Assembly (NCBI GenBank): GCA_017505675.1
Contig: JAFVOV010000064.1
Coordinates: forward strand, 1 to 8,773
Direction: 5' to 3'
Source: Clostridia bacterium
GTDB taxonomy: Bacteria; Bacillota; Clostridia; Christensenellales; Borkfalkiaceae
DNA length: 8,773 bases
Part shown: piece after piece, positions 1 through 5,766 of the stretch
Position numbering within the stretch: the first letter of the stretch is position 1
Layout: each line of letters opens with the position of its first letter
Made by a program: the position numbers and the translations under genes
Notes under the pieces: generated by a model
What the model saw: only the letters and a program-made list of their open reading frames with translations
Told to the model about the DNA's origin: nothing
Database searches by the model: none

Positions 1-470
1 CTTTAATTTTTTTGGGACTGATACTAATTCACGCGGGGTTAGAGTTGTTGCTAAAGAGTTTTACCTTTACTATTATAAGTTTGGGCGTGGCAGTTATATA
101 TTTAGCAATAATTTATAGTATTCCACCTAAAAAAGCAAAATTCACCGAAAAGCAGTTGGATTTAGCAAGGCTTATTGATAAAAAAGCAAGTGACTTAAAA
201 CAAGAAAGGGAAGTGTGTGAAAAAATTGAATTAAAACCTGTTGAAGAAAATATTAGGGTAGAAGATAAAGAACTTGATTTTTCTCACGTTAAAAGCGTAA
301 TAAACAGAATGGAATATTATTCGCTCGGTCAAAATGATAAAAGGCAGGTTTATGAACTTGAACAAGCCTTAAACGAAGCGGAAAAGAACGGACTTAACGA
401 TTCAATTAAAAACAGAATAAACGACGGACTTGGCGCGTTGCTTAAAATAATGTCTAAATACGGAATTTAA
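1..470 (+). CDS. Membrane-anchored protein of unknown function (5' end outside window)
   Basis: I do not recognise this gene. The reading frame is open to the left window edge: the codons before the TTG at 12 read Leu-Ile-Phe and continue a hydrophobic run, so that TTG is probably an internal Leu and the true start lies upstream. The visible part begins with the end of one hydrophobic stretch, followed by a clear membrane helix (FTFTIISLGVAVIYLAIIYS) and a basic PPKKAK boundary. That suggests a membrane hairpin with a cytoplasmic C-terminal part of about 110 residues. The soluble part has a charged, Lys/Glu-rich linker (coiled-coil-like), then a compact alpha-helical segment from about LDFSHVKSVI to the end LLKIMSKYGI. 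That end looks like a conserved domain, but I cannot name it. The gene is followed at once by a hairpin terminator, so it is the last gene of its transcript. Confidence 0.75.
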   Translation, partial: LIFLGLILIHAGLELLLKSFTFTIISLGVAVIYLAIIYSIPPKKAKFTEKQLDLARLIDKKASDLKQEREVCEKIELKPVEENIRVEDKELDFSHVKSVINRMEYYSLGQNDKRQVYELEQALNEAEKNGLNDSIKNRINDGLGALLKIMSKYGI

Positions 471-474
471 ATGT

Positions 475-501
475 AAAAAAACGCAATTTTTGCGTTTTTT
501 T
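475..501 (+). terminator. Rho-independent terminator after the first gene
   Basis: A perfect 12-base inverted repeat (475-486 and 490-501) with core CGCAA/TTGCG, flanked by A and T runs, folds around a TTT loop and ends in seven Ts. It starts four bases after the stop codon at 468-470. The A/T symmetry means it could also work in reverse. Confidence 0.85.
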
Positions 502-510
502 GCTTTTTAA

Positions 511-539
511 TTGACATATAAGCGTTTTTATTATATAAT
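511..539 (+). promoter_or_regulatory. Consensus sigma-A promoter for the repeat lipoprotein
   Basis: TTGACA (511-516) and TATAAT (534-539) are both perfect consensus hexamers with the ideal 17-base spacer. The promoter sits just behind the preceding terminator and about 50 bases before the TTG start at 592. Two perfect hexamers at optimal spacing suggest strong, constitutive vegetative transcription. No operator is evident apart from the adjacent tandem repeat. Confidence 0.88.
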
Positions 540-572
540 AACTGAAAAACGATATATAATAACTAAAAACGA
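532..572 (+). repeat. Tandem duplication of the promoter -10 segment
   Basis: Bases 532-552 and 553-572 are two head-to-tail copies of a 21/20-base unit beginning TATATAATAACT and ending AAAACGA. They differ only by one extra G (544) in the first copy. Each copy carries a TATAAT (534-539 and 555-560). Only the first is at the correct distance from the TTGACA box; the second falls in the early transcribed leader. Confidence 0.8.
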
Positions 573-577
573 CTTTT

Positions 578-584
578 AGGGGAG
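578..584 (+). promoter_or_regulatory. Ribosome binding site deciding a TTG start
   Basis: AGGGGAG lies seven bases before the TTG at 592. The first ATG in frame is inside the signal sequence, whereas starting at the TTG gives a textbook KK-hydrophobic-lipobox leader, so the TTG start is well supported. Confidence 0.8.
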
Positions 585-591
585 AAAAATT

Positions 592-2058
592 TTGAAGAAA
601 CTTATAACCGCCGCCCTGTCTATTATTATGGCATTAATCTCGGTTTTTGCCGTTTCGGGCTGCGTAAAAAATAAAACTTTTACAGTAACCTTTGATAAGG
701 GCGACCAAGCGGGCGCGTATCTTTACTGGGGTGAAAGTACCCAAACGGTAAGTAGCGCTAAAGATATAGTTGCGCCTGTTTTCGTTTGTCATGGGTATAA
801 CTTTGTCGGCTGGGATTCAAGTTTATCCGATATAAAAGGGGATAAGACCGTTAAAGCGCTTTGGAGGCAATATGCTTTCACCGTTACTTTTGAAGGTGAA
901 GGCGGCGCTTTGGAAAACGGTGACGGCATAGTGGAAAAAACCTTTAACAGCGGGCTTGATATAGTAGCGCCTGTGTTCGTTAAGCCGGGGTATACGCTTT
1001 CTTGGAACGTTGATTTTGCTACTATTACTTCTTCTTGCACCGTTCTTGCTAAATGGACGCCTAACGTTTATACCTTATCTTTTAAAGATAGTGACGGCGC
1101 AGTTTTACCTAACGCGCAAGCAAGCGTTGAAGTTAATTTTAATACGCCTATAACTTTACCGGTTGACCCCGTAAAATCAGGGTGTAAATTTGCTTGTTGG
1201 GTTGATGAAAACGGAAGATATATAGATAACGGTATGGGGTGGCGTGTTGATGGTAACGCAACGGCTTACGCACAATGGGTATCTTCTTCTGATTACGTTA
1301 TAAAGTATGACCTTCAAGGCGGTTTTCAAAGGGATAACGCGCATTTTTATAACGATTCTACCGTTGCAGTAGTTATACACGACCCTATTAAGGCAGGGTA
1401 TCAATTTACCGGTTGGACGCTAAACGGCGGTAGCGATAAAGTTTTAAGCCAAGATATTAAAAAATCTGATTTGGGTGGTGATGCAACGCTGGTTGCTAAC
1501 TGGTCGCCCGTTCAGTATACTATTGATTACGACGCTTTAACCGTGAATAAAAAAATTACTTACGGTGAAGTTGTTGGGGAACTCCCCGTGCCGGAAAAAG
1601 TAGGTTATATTTTTACCGGTTGGAAATATAAAGATAGAATTATTAGGGAAACTACTCTTTGGAATATTGCTGAAAACGTAACTCTTACCGCTATTTTTAA
1701 AAGGGTATATACTGTAGCGTATTCTCTCACTTCAATAGTAAGAAAGCAAGAAGTAGATTGTTCGGTGACGAAAAGCGGTGACGTTACTTCGTTTAACAAA
1801 TATTATATTGAAGTCGTTGAAGGCGAAACGCTTGCTGAAAACGGAATTAATATATTCCCTGTAGTTGACCCGAAAGAACAGCCGGGTTGGGACGAATATT
1901 CTTTCGGCGGATACTGGAAATATTTAGATACCGCAGGGAAAGCGCATAAAATTTCTGCCGATACGATATTTAACTTGAACAATTTAGGTTCGGTAAGCAG
2001 TGATGGAAAAATTCTTTTAATACCGCATTGCAGAGCGCATTGGACGCCTTCTTATTAG
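592..2058 (+). CDS. Cell-surface lipoprotein with six InlB B-type repeats
   Basis: The 488-residue product starts with a lipoprotein signal peptide: MKK, a hydrophobic core, and lipobox V21-S22-G23-C24, with Cys24 as the expected lipidation site. The mature protein should be anchored on the outer face of the membrane. The rest is a chain of InlB/Listeria-Bacteroides-type beta repeats, each opening with a Y/F-T-V-x-F/Y strand, containing GY-x-F-x-GW and closing with A-x-W. By eye they span about 30-91, 96-155, 160-229, 235-304, 309-369 and a long divergent copy at 373-484. Typical units are about 60-70 residues; the last is about 112. No enzymatic domain, LPXTG motif or separate anchor is visible. 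Such repeats occur in adhesins and cell-wall proteins of gut Bacillota, but here the ligand is unknown. The gene is monocistronic, with its own promoter, an AGGGGAG site and a TTG start. The repeat fold is confident; a role in adhesion is inference. Confidence 0.88.
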   Translation: MKKLITAALSIIMALISVFAVSGCVKNKTFTVTFDKGDQAGAYLYWGESTQTVSSAKDIVAPVFVCHGYNFVGWDSSLSDIKGDKTVKALWRQYAFTVTFEGEGGALENGDGIVEKTFNSGLDIVAPVFVKPGYTLSWNVDFATITSSCTVLAKWTPNVYTLSFKDSDGAVLPNAQASVEVNFNTPITLPVDPVKSGCKFACWVDENGRYIDNGMGWRVDGNATAYAQWVSSSDYVIKYDLQGGFQRDNAHFYNDSTVAVVIHDPIKAGYQFTGWTLNGGSDKVLSQDIKKSDLGGDATLVANWSPVQYTIDYDALTVNKKITYGEVVGELPVPEKVGYIFTGWKYKDRIIRETTLWNIAENVTLTAIFKRVYTVAYSLTSIVRKQEVDCSVTKSGDVTSFNKYYIEVVEGETLAENGINIFPVVDPKEQPGWDEYSFGGYWKYLDTAGKAHKISADTIFNLNNLGSVSSDGKILLIPHCRAHWTPSY

Positions 2059-2061
2059 TAT

Positions 2062-2237
2062 AGGCTCTGACACAAACTCTGACTGATTTTTAGCGGAAAA
2101 ATACTACAAATTACTTCGTGTTTTGTGCGGTTACAGACCGCCAAGGGTATGCGCCCTTACAAGAACACTCGTCCTTTTTGTATTTTTCTCGCTAAAGCGC
2201 AAAAATTGCTAGTCAGTCATTTTTTGTGACATAGCCT
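2062..2237. mobile_element. MITE-like non-coding inverted-repeat element
   Basis: The 176-bp segment begins AGGCTCTGACACAAA and, read on the other strand from its right end, AGGCTATGTCACAAA. The outer 25 bases of each end match at 20 positions and share TGACTGA. The symmetry continues inward with short gaps: GAAAAATAC at 2096-2104 pairs with 2180-2188, and a GTGTT motif recurs in both arms. Two small perfect hairpins fill the centre (GCGGT-TACAG-ACCGC at 2127-2141, AAGGG-TATGCG-CCCTT at 2143-2158). It encodes no plausible protein and starts three bases after the lipoprotein stop codon. I see no convincing target-site duplication and no second copy in the window. A miniature transposable element or a structured intergenic repeat fits best; its mobiliser is unknown. 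Confidence 0.6.
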
Positions 2238-2250
2238 TGAGTTAAAACAT

Positions 2251-2274
2251 AACCCGCGTAAATTTACGCGGGTT
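2251..2274. terminator. Perfect 24-bp palindrome, probable terminator hairpin
   Basis: The half-site AACCCGCGTAAA is followed immediately by its exact reverse complement. As RNA this gives a G+C-rich stem of about 10 bp with a small A/T loop, on either strand. The T-run after it is weak (TTTAACTTT), so it is an imperfect intrinsic terminator for the lipoprotein transcript or the inserted element. A dimeric regulator's operator upstream of the ferritin-like gene is an alternative that cannot be excluded. Confidence 0.5.
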
Positions 2275-2332
2275 TAACTTTGCTCTCAAATTTTTCATAT
2301 AAATATTAAGAAATAAAATTTGGGAGTTTTTT

Positions 2333-2845
2333 ATGTTAAATCCGGTGGCAGATAGTCTTCCTTATCCGATAGTAGAATTTGGGCGCAAAGATTTTGGTTC
2401 GGCAATTAGGCTTTGTGGCGTTTACTCGGGTACGCACGGTAAAATTAAAATAGTATATCGTTGTTTTTTTGATTATTTTAACTTAAAAAAGATTAAAGAC
2501 ACCGTTACCGCCGATTTAATTTTAGGTATTACCGTTTGCGAAATTAAGCATTTAATATTGCTACGCGATACTATTTACAAGTTAGGCGTTACGCCGTCTA
2601 TAAAAGAAAATTTTTCCGAAACGGTTTTACCAAATAAAAAACGCGCGCTCTCTCCCGAAAAAATAATTATAGACCTTATCGCGTTAGAACTTGTTTATAT
2701 TGAAGAAATGAAAAAACTTTTAAAAGATATAAAAAACGAGTTGGTTAAGCGGGTAATAGAAAGAATTATTAAAGATGACGAACTTCATTTAAAAACACTT
2801 AAAAGTAGATTAAACGCTTTTGGGAAATTTAACCGCGCGGACTAA
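2333..2845 (+). CDS. Ferritin-like four-helix protein (clostridial, putative)
   Basis: The 170-residue soluble protein is almost entirely helical, and its layout resembles small clostridial ferritin-like/rubrerythrin-type proteins. After a basic N-terminal region come helix 1 (about 33-50), helix 2 with E70-I-K-H73 in an ITVCEIKHL context, helix 3 with E119 and E123/E124 (about 107-132), and helix 4 with D149-E-L-H152 (about 134-162). Two ExxH-like motifs and a glutamate in helix 3 are what a diiron or dimanganese site needs. At the position where relatives, as I remember them, carry the helix-1 glutamate, this protein has Lys (GKIKIVYR, about 36-40), and helix 4 has Asp in place of the first Glu. 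Metal binding may therefore be altered or lost. The start is supported by GGGAG at 2322-2326. The gene stands alone between a palindrome and a strong terminator. The fold assignment is moderate, and no substrate can be given. Confidence 0.6.
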   Translation: MLNPVADSLPYPIVEFGRKDFGSAIRLCGVYSGTHGKIKIVYRCFFDYFNLKKIKDTVTADLILGITVCEIKHLILLRDTIYKLGVTPSIKENFSETVLPNKKRALSPEKIIIDLIALELVYIEEMKKLLKDIKNELVKRVIERIIKDDELHLKTLKSRLNAFGKFNRAD

Positions 2846-2859
2846 TAAATAATAAAAAT

Positions 2860-2892
2860 CTTCCGTTTTTTAACTAAACGGGAGTTTTTTTT
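2860..2892 (+). terminator. Rho-independent terminator after the ferritin-like gene
   Basis: CTTCCGTTT (2860-2868) pairs with AAACGGGAG (2876-2884) through one G-U pair, with a seven-base loop, followed by eight Ts (2885-2892). It begins 15 bases after the stop codon and insulates the downstream operon. Confidence 0.92.
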
Positions 2893-2902
2893 AAGTTTTT
2901 TA

Positions 2903-2931
2903 TTGCAATTATCTTATATTTAATGTATAAT
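2903..2931 (+). promoter_or_regulatory. Sigma-A promoter of the kinase-led operon
   Basis: TTGCAA (2903-2908, four of six consensus bases) is followed after 17 bases by a perfect TATAAT (2926-2931). It is placed directly behind the terminator and about 36 bases before the kinase ATG, which has GGAG at 2957-2960. No operator-like symmetry is seen around it. Confidence 0.78.
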
Positions 2932-2967
2932 AATATAAATGTAAAACTAATTTAACGGAGAACTGAC

Positions 2968-3717
2968 ATGCTTTTTTTTAAGAAAAAGAGTAAACACGGA
3001 ATGCAAGGCAAAATTTACGTAGGCGAAGGCGCTAAAGAAAAGTATACCGAAGGGTATAATAGACTTAAAGATAACGTTCTTTATATGAACGCAGACGGAA
3101 ATAAAAAGGTTATTCAAGTTGAATCAGCCGTTTCTGCAGAAGGCAAAACCACCGTCGTTTGCAACCTTGCCGTAAGCCTTGGGCTAACTGATAAGAAAGT
3201 TGTGGTTGTTGATTTAGACTTCCGCCGTCCCAGAACGCACAGGCTATTTTCGTTAAGTAAAGATAACGGTATTGCAGAATATATTTTGGGTGATGCTGAT
3301 AAAGAAAAAATCATCAAACACACCGCTTATAAAAACGTTGATTTGATAACGCGCGGGGCGGAAATTTACAATTCTTCGCTCGTGCTTGTTTCGGACAAGT
3401 TTAAGTCTTTAATAGAACAACTTCGTAGCGAATACGATTACGTTCTTTTAGATTGCGCGCCCGTACTTCAGGTTTCCGACTATATTCATATTTCTAAAAT
3501 TTCTGACGGAGTATTGTTCTTGGTTGCTTACGGTCAAACTACTAAAACGGAAGTTGCCGACGCTGTAAACGAACTTAAAAAGAACGGCGCAAACGTTTTA
3601 GGTACGGTATTTACTATGTACGATAGAAAGAAAGATAAAGAACTATCTAACAGCGGTAGATATTATAGTTACGGTTACCGCTATAATGATAAGGATGTAG
3701 AGGAGAATAAAGATTAG
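2968..3717 (+). CDS. Soluble bacterial tyrosine kinase, CpsD/CapB family
   Basis: The 249-residue protein is a BY-kinase, a P-loop ATPase that autophosphorylates a C-terminal tyrosine cluster and phosphorylates other proteins. Visible motifs are Walker A S-A-E-G-K60-T-T (about 53-62), Walker A' V-V-V-D82-L-D84-F-R-R-P (78-88), Walker B Y-V-L-L-D162 and the tail cluster Y232, Y233, Y235, Y237, Y239. The glycine usual two places before the Walker A GK is Ala57, a mild change. There is no membrane segment, so it should be cytoplasmic and need a separate activator of the CapA/Wzz type; none is encoded in this window. It heads the operon and its stop codon overlaps the GTG of the cognate-type phosphatase by one base, implying coupled expression. 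In relatives the pair controls capsule or exopolysaccharide export. The family is confident; the substrate and pathway here are unknown. Confidence 0.92.
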   Translation: MLFFKKKSKHGMQGKIYVGEGAKEKYTEGYNRLKDNVLYMNADGNKKVIQVESAVSAEGKTTVVCNLAVSLGLTDKKVVVVDLDFRRPRTHRLFSLSKDNGIAEYILGDADKEKIIKHTAYKNVDLITRGAEIYNSSLVLVSDKFKSLIEQLRSEYDYVLLDCAPVLQVSDYIHISKISDGVLFLVAYGQTTKTEVADAVNELKKNGANVLGTVFTMYDRKKDKELSNSGRYYSYGYRYNDKDVEENKD

Positions 3718-4409
3718 TGATTACAGATATTCACGCCCACGTTTTGCCGTTCGTTGACGACGGAAGTGAAACGTTAGAGCATTCTTTAGAAATGCTCGGG
3801 GAATTATATTCCCAAGGTGTGACGGACGTTATATTAACCCCGCATTTTAGGGGGGATTACGTAAAAACGCCCGAAGAACTGTATAACGTATTTAAAGAAT
3901 TCAAGGCACGGTGTTACGAGGCTGATATTCCAGTAAATCTTTATCTCGGGCAGGAAGTTTTTATTGACGGAAATTATAAAAAAATATTTCACGATAAAAA
4001 AGTACTGACGTTAAACGGCACACCTTACGTTTTAATTGAGTTTGCTTTTGAAAACGCAGGGGATATAACCGAATTTGTTTATGAACTTAAAAACCTTGGC
4101 TACGTTCCGATAGTGGCGCATTTAGAAAGGTATACTTTTAGCGATATTGACCTTGCTTATGAGATTAAGGCTATCGGCGGGCTTATTCAAGTAAACGCTG
4201 ATTCTATTGTAGGGAAATATAAAAGAAAATACAGTAAGTTTATTAAAGAACTTTTTAGCGAAAATTTGGTTGATTTTGTTTCAAGTGATTTGCATCATAA
4301 ACGCAAGTTAATGATTAAAAAAGCAAAAGACGTTATTGTGAAAAAGTATGGTGAAGAATGCGCGGAAAAAGTTTTTAGGTTAAACACGGAAAAAATTATA
4401 AAGGGTTAG
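3717..4409 (+). CDS. PHP-family tyrosine phosphatase, CpsB/CapC/YwqE type
   Basis: The 230-residue protein is a metal-dependent phosphotyrosine phosphatase of the PHP superfamily, expected to dephosphorylate the kinase encoded just upstream. The full family signature is present: D4-I-H6-A-H8 followed by D14-D15-G, T-P-H43, G-Q-E80-V, H135-L-E137-R138-Y139 and S-S190-D191-L-H193-H194. These supply the usual His/Asp/Glu ligands of a multinuclear metal site, and the length is close to the norm. It starts with GTG, whose G is the last base of the kinase stop codon (TAGTG). An AGGAG lies 11 bases upstream, slightly far, which fits translational coupling. No signal peptide or membrane helix is seen, so it acts in the cytoplasm. 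Identity is confident. That its target is the adjacent kinase is inferred from gene order and family precedent. Confidence 0.94.
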   Translation: MITDIHAHVLPFVDDGSETLEHSLEMLGELYSQGVTDVILTPHFRGDYVKTPEELYNVFKEFKARCYEADIPVNLYLGQEVFIDGNYKKIFHDKKVLTLNGTPYVLIEFAFENAGDITEFVYELKNLGYVPIVAHLERYTFSDIDLAYEIKAIGGLIQVNADSIVGKYKRKYSKFIKELFSENLVDFVSSDLHHKRKLMIKKAKDVIVKKYGEECAEKVFRLNTEKIIKG

Positions 4410-4441
4410 ACGTTAAGTCTGAACTTTTTTCGGGGATAAAT

Positions 4442-5140
4442 ATGGTTAAAAGGATAATTGCTATAGGCGGTGGAGAGATTAAAAATAAAACCACCCTAAA
4501 AATTGACGAATATATTGCTAACCTTGCTAAAGTTCACGCGGGGGAAAAGCGCGCAAACGCCTTATTTATAGGCACGGCATCACACGATAGTATGCCTTAT
4601 TTTAACAGTTTTAGAAAAACTTATACGTCTGTTTTTGATATTAAAGCAGAAGTTGCGCTTATGGTTTACGGCGAAATGAGCGTGGAAAAAATTGCGGGTA
4701 AAATTGATGTGGCAGACTGTATTTACGTTGGCGGTGGCGATACCGTGTTTATGCTAGATAAATGGAAAGAATGGGGCGTTGATAAAATGCTTATTGACGC
4801 GTATAATCAGGGTAAAATCATTTGCGGTTTATCAGCAGGCGCTATTTGTTGGTTTACCGATATGTATACCGATTATGAGATTATGCGCGGGGAAAGTTCC
4901 GATTACGTTTTAAGAAAGGGTATGGGCGTTCTTGACGGCGCAATGTGCCCGCATTTCAACGAGCGTGAAGAAGATTTTAAAACGGCGCTTTCTAACGGGC
5001 AACTAGCGGGCGCGTATTGCGTGGAAAACGACTGCGCTATAGAGTTTGTTGACGGTAAGTTTAATAAAGTTATATCTGCCGGCGGTAAAGCCTATTATAT
5101 GGAAAAAACGGAAAACGGAATAAGTAAAAGGGAACTTTAA
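4442..5140 (+). CDS. Peptidase E-like protein (serine peptidase family S51)
   Basis: The 232-residue protein has the class I glutamine amidotransferase-like fold of the S51 family (peptidase E, cyanophycinase and Lmo0363-type relatives). Its opening is I-A-I-G-G-G-E, followed by the Y-V-G-G-G-D-T turn (95-101), the nucleophile elbow G-L-S131-A-G-A and C-P-H171-F-N, which supplies the likely catalytic His. The acidic third residue is probably E196 or D197 in V-E-N-D-C-A-I-E-F. Salmonella peptidase E cleaves Asp-Xaa dipeptides, but the substrate of this subgroup is less certain. It lacks a signal peptide, so it is cytoplasmic. GGGGA at 4432-4436 precedes the ATG by five bases. The gene follows the phosphatase by 32 bases and overlaps queH by one base. 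No link to tyrosine phosphorylation is known to me; membership in the operon may simply reflect shared expression. Confidence 0.85.
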   Translation: MVKRIIAIGGGEIKNKTTLKIDEYIANLAKVHAGEKRANALFIGTASHDSMPYFNSFRKTYTSVFDIKAEVALMVYGEMSVEKIAGKIDVADCIYVGGGDTVFMLDKWKEWGVDKMLIDAYNQGKIICGLSAGAICWFTDMYTDYEIMRGESSDYVLRKGMGVLDGAMCPHFNEREEDFKTALSNGQLAGAYCVENDCAIEFVDGKFNKVISAGGKAYYMEKTENGISKREL

Positions 5141-5754
5141 TGAGAATAACCGATTTCAATAAAGAAATGGAAAAAATAATTGCCGAGTTAAAGCGTGACG
5201 GTAAAAGGGAAAAACTTTTACTTCATTCTTGTTGCGCGCCGTGTTCTACCGCGTGTTTAGAGCGCGTAACCGACGCTTTTACTACGACGGTTTATTATTA
5301 TAACCCGAATATTGATACCGAAAAAGAGTATGATTTGCGCGCTAAAGAGCAGGTTAAATTATGTAAGCAATTAAATATAGATTGCATTGTTGAAGAATAC
5401 GGCAAGCAGAATTTTTTAACTACCGTATCTGGGTTAGAAAGCGCGCCTGAAGGTGGGGTGAGGTGCGAAAAGTGCTTTTATTTAAGGCTAAAAAAGACTG
5501 CCGAAAAGGCAAAAGAACTCGGCTTTGATTATTTTACAACAACGCTTACCGTAAGCCCGTTAAAAAACGCTACGAAGTTAAACGATATAGGTAAACTTAT
5601 TGAAGAAGAAACGGGCGTTAAGTTTTTGCCTACCGATTTTAAAAAACGCGGTGGATATTTAAGAAGTGTTGAACTTTCAAAAAAATACGGATTGTATCGT
5701 CAAAATTATTGCGGATGTGAATTTTCTAAAAATTCCGTTCCTAACGATAAATAA
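5140..5754 (+). CDS. queH: Epoxyqueuosine reductase QueH
   Basis: The 204-residue protein catalyses the last step of queuosine formation, reducing epoxyqueuosine to queuosine at position 34 of tRNAs with GUN anticodons. It is the alternative to the cobalamin-dependent QueG. Diagnostic motifs of the former DUF208 family are all present: L-L-L-H-S-C31-C32-A-P-C35, Y-N-P-N-I, E-G-G-V-R-C109-E-K-C112-F-Y-L-R-L, T-T-L-T-V-S-P-L-K-N, and the tail G-L-Y-R-Q-N-Y-C191-G-C193. The Cys pairs fit the iron-sulfur cluster, and the C-terminal CGC fits the redox-active pair known in the family. The start ATG overlaps the preceding stop codon (TAATG), with AGGGA at 5129-5133, so it is translationally coupled. 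No other queuosine genes are in the window. Length and motif completeness make the assignment confident. Confidence 0.95.
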   Translation: MRITDFNKEMEKIIAELKRDGKREKLLLHSCCAPCSTACLERVTDAFTTTVYYYNPNIDTEKEYDLRAKEQVKLCKQLNIDCIVEEYGKQNFLTTVSGLESAPEGGVRCEKCFYLRLKKTAEKAKELGFDYFTTTLTVSPLKNATKLNDIGKLIEEETGVKFLPTDFKKRGGYLRSVELSKKYGLYRQNYCGCEFSKNSVPNDK

Positions 5755-5766
5755 AAGGAGATAGTT

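Noticed and set aside
12..14. TTG at position 12 as the start of the first gene
   Set aside because: The frame stays open to the window edge with hydrophobic codons, and no ribosome binding site can be present in the few bases available.
789..1040. Minus-strand reading frame inside the lipoprotein gene as a gene
   Set aside because: It has no ribosome site, its composition mirrors the sense gene, and the plus-strand protein has a signal peptide and repeats. The same reasoning excludes the other antisense frames within the lipoprotein, kinase, phosphoesterase, nagA and DUF4363 genes.
592..2058. InlB-repeat protein as a Listeria-type internalin
   Set aside because: There are no leucine-rich repeats, cap domain or LPXTG/GW anchors. 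Only the B-repeat module is shared, and it is widespread in Bacillota.
2062..2237. CRISPR array, riboswitch or tRNA in the intergenic region
   Set aside because: There are no regularly spaced direct repeats, no tRNA cloverleaf or known aptamer core, and the symmetry is inverted across the whole segment. It also lies downstream of one gene and not as a leader next to the following start.
2054..2245. Target-site duplication flanking the MITE-like element
   Set aside because: The eight bases on each side (ATTAGTAT and TGAGTTAA) do not match, and shorter matches are at chance level in this A+T-rich sequence.
2280..2303. Promoter for the ferritin-like gene using TATAAA at 2298-2303
   Set aside because: No convincing -35 box lies at an acceptable distance. 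TTTAAC at 2273 would need a 19-base spacer and is inside the palindrome.
4407..4430. Small hairpin (TAGAC/GTCTG) plus six Ts at the end of the phosphatase gene, as an internal terminator
   Set aside because: The stem is only about five base pairs, includes a G-U pair and overlaps the stop codon. The next gene follows closely with its own ribosome site, so at most this is a weak attenuator.
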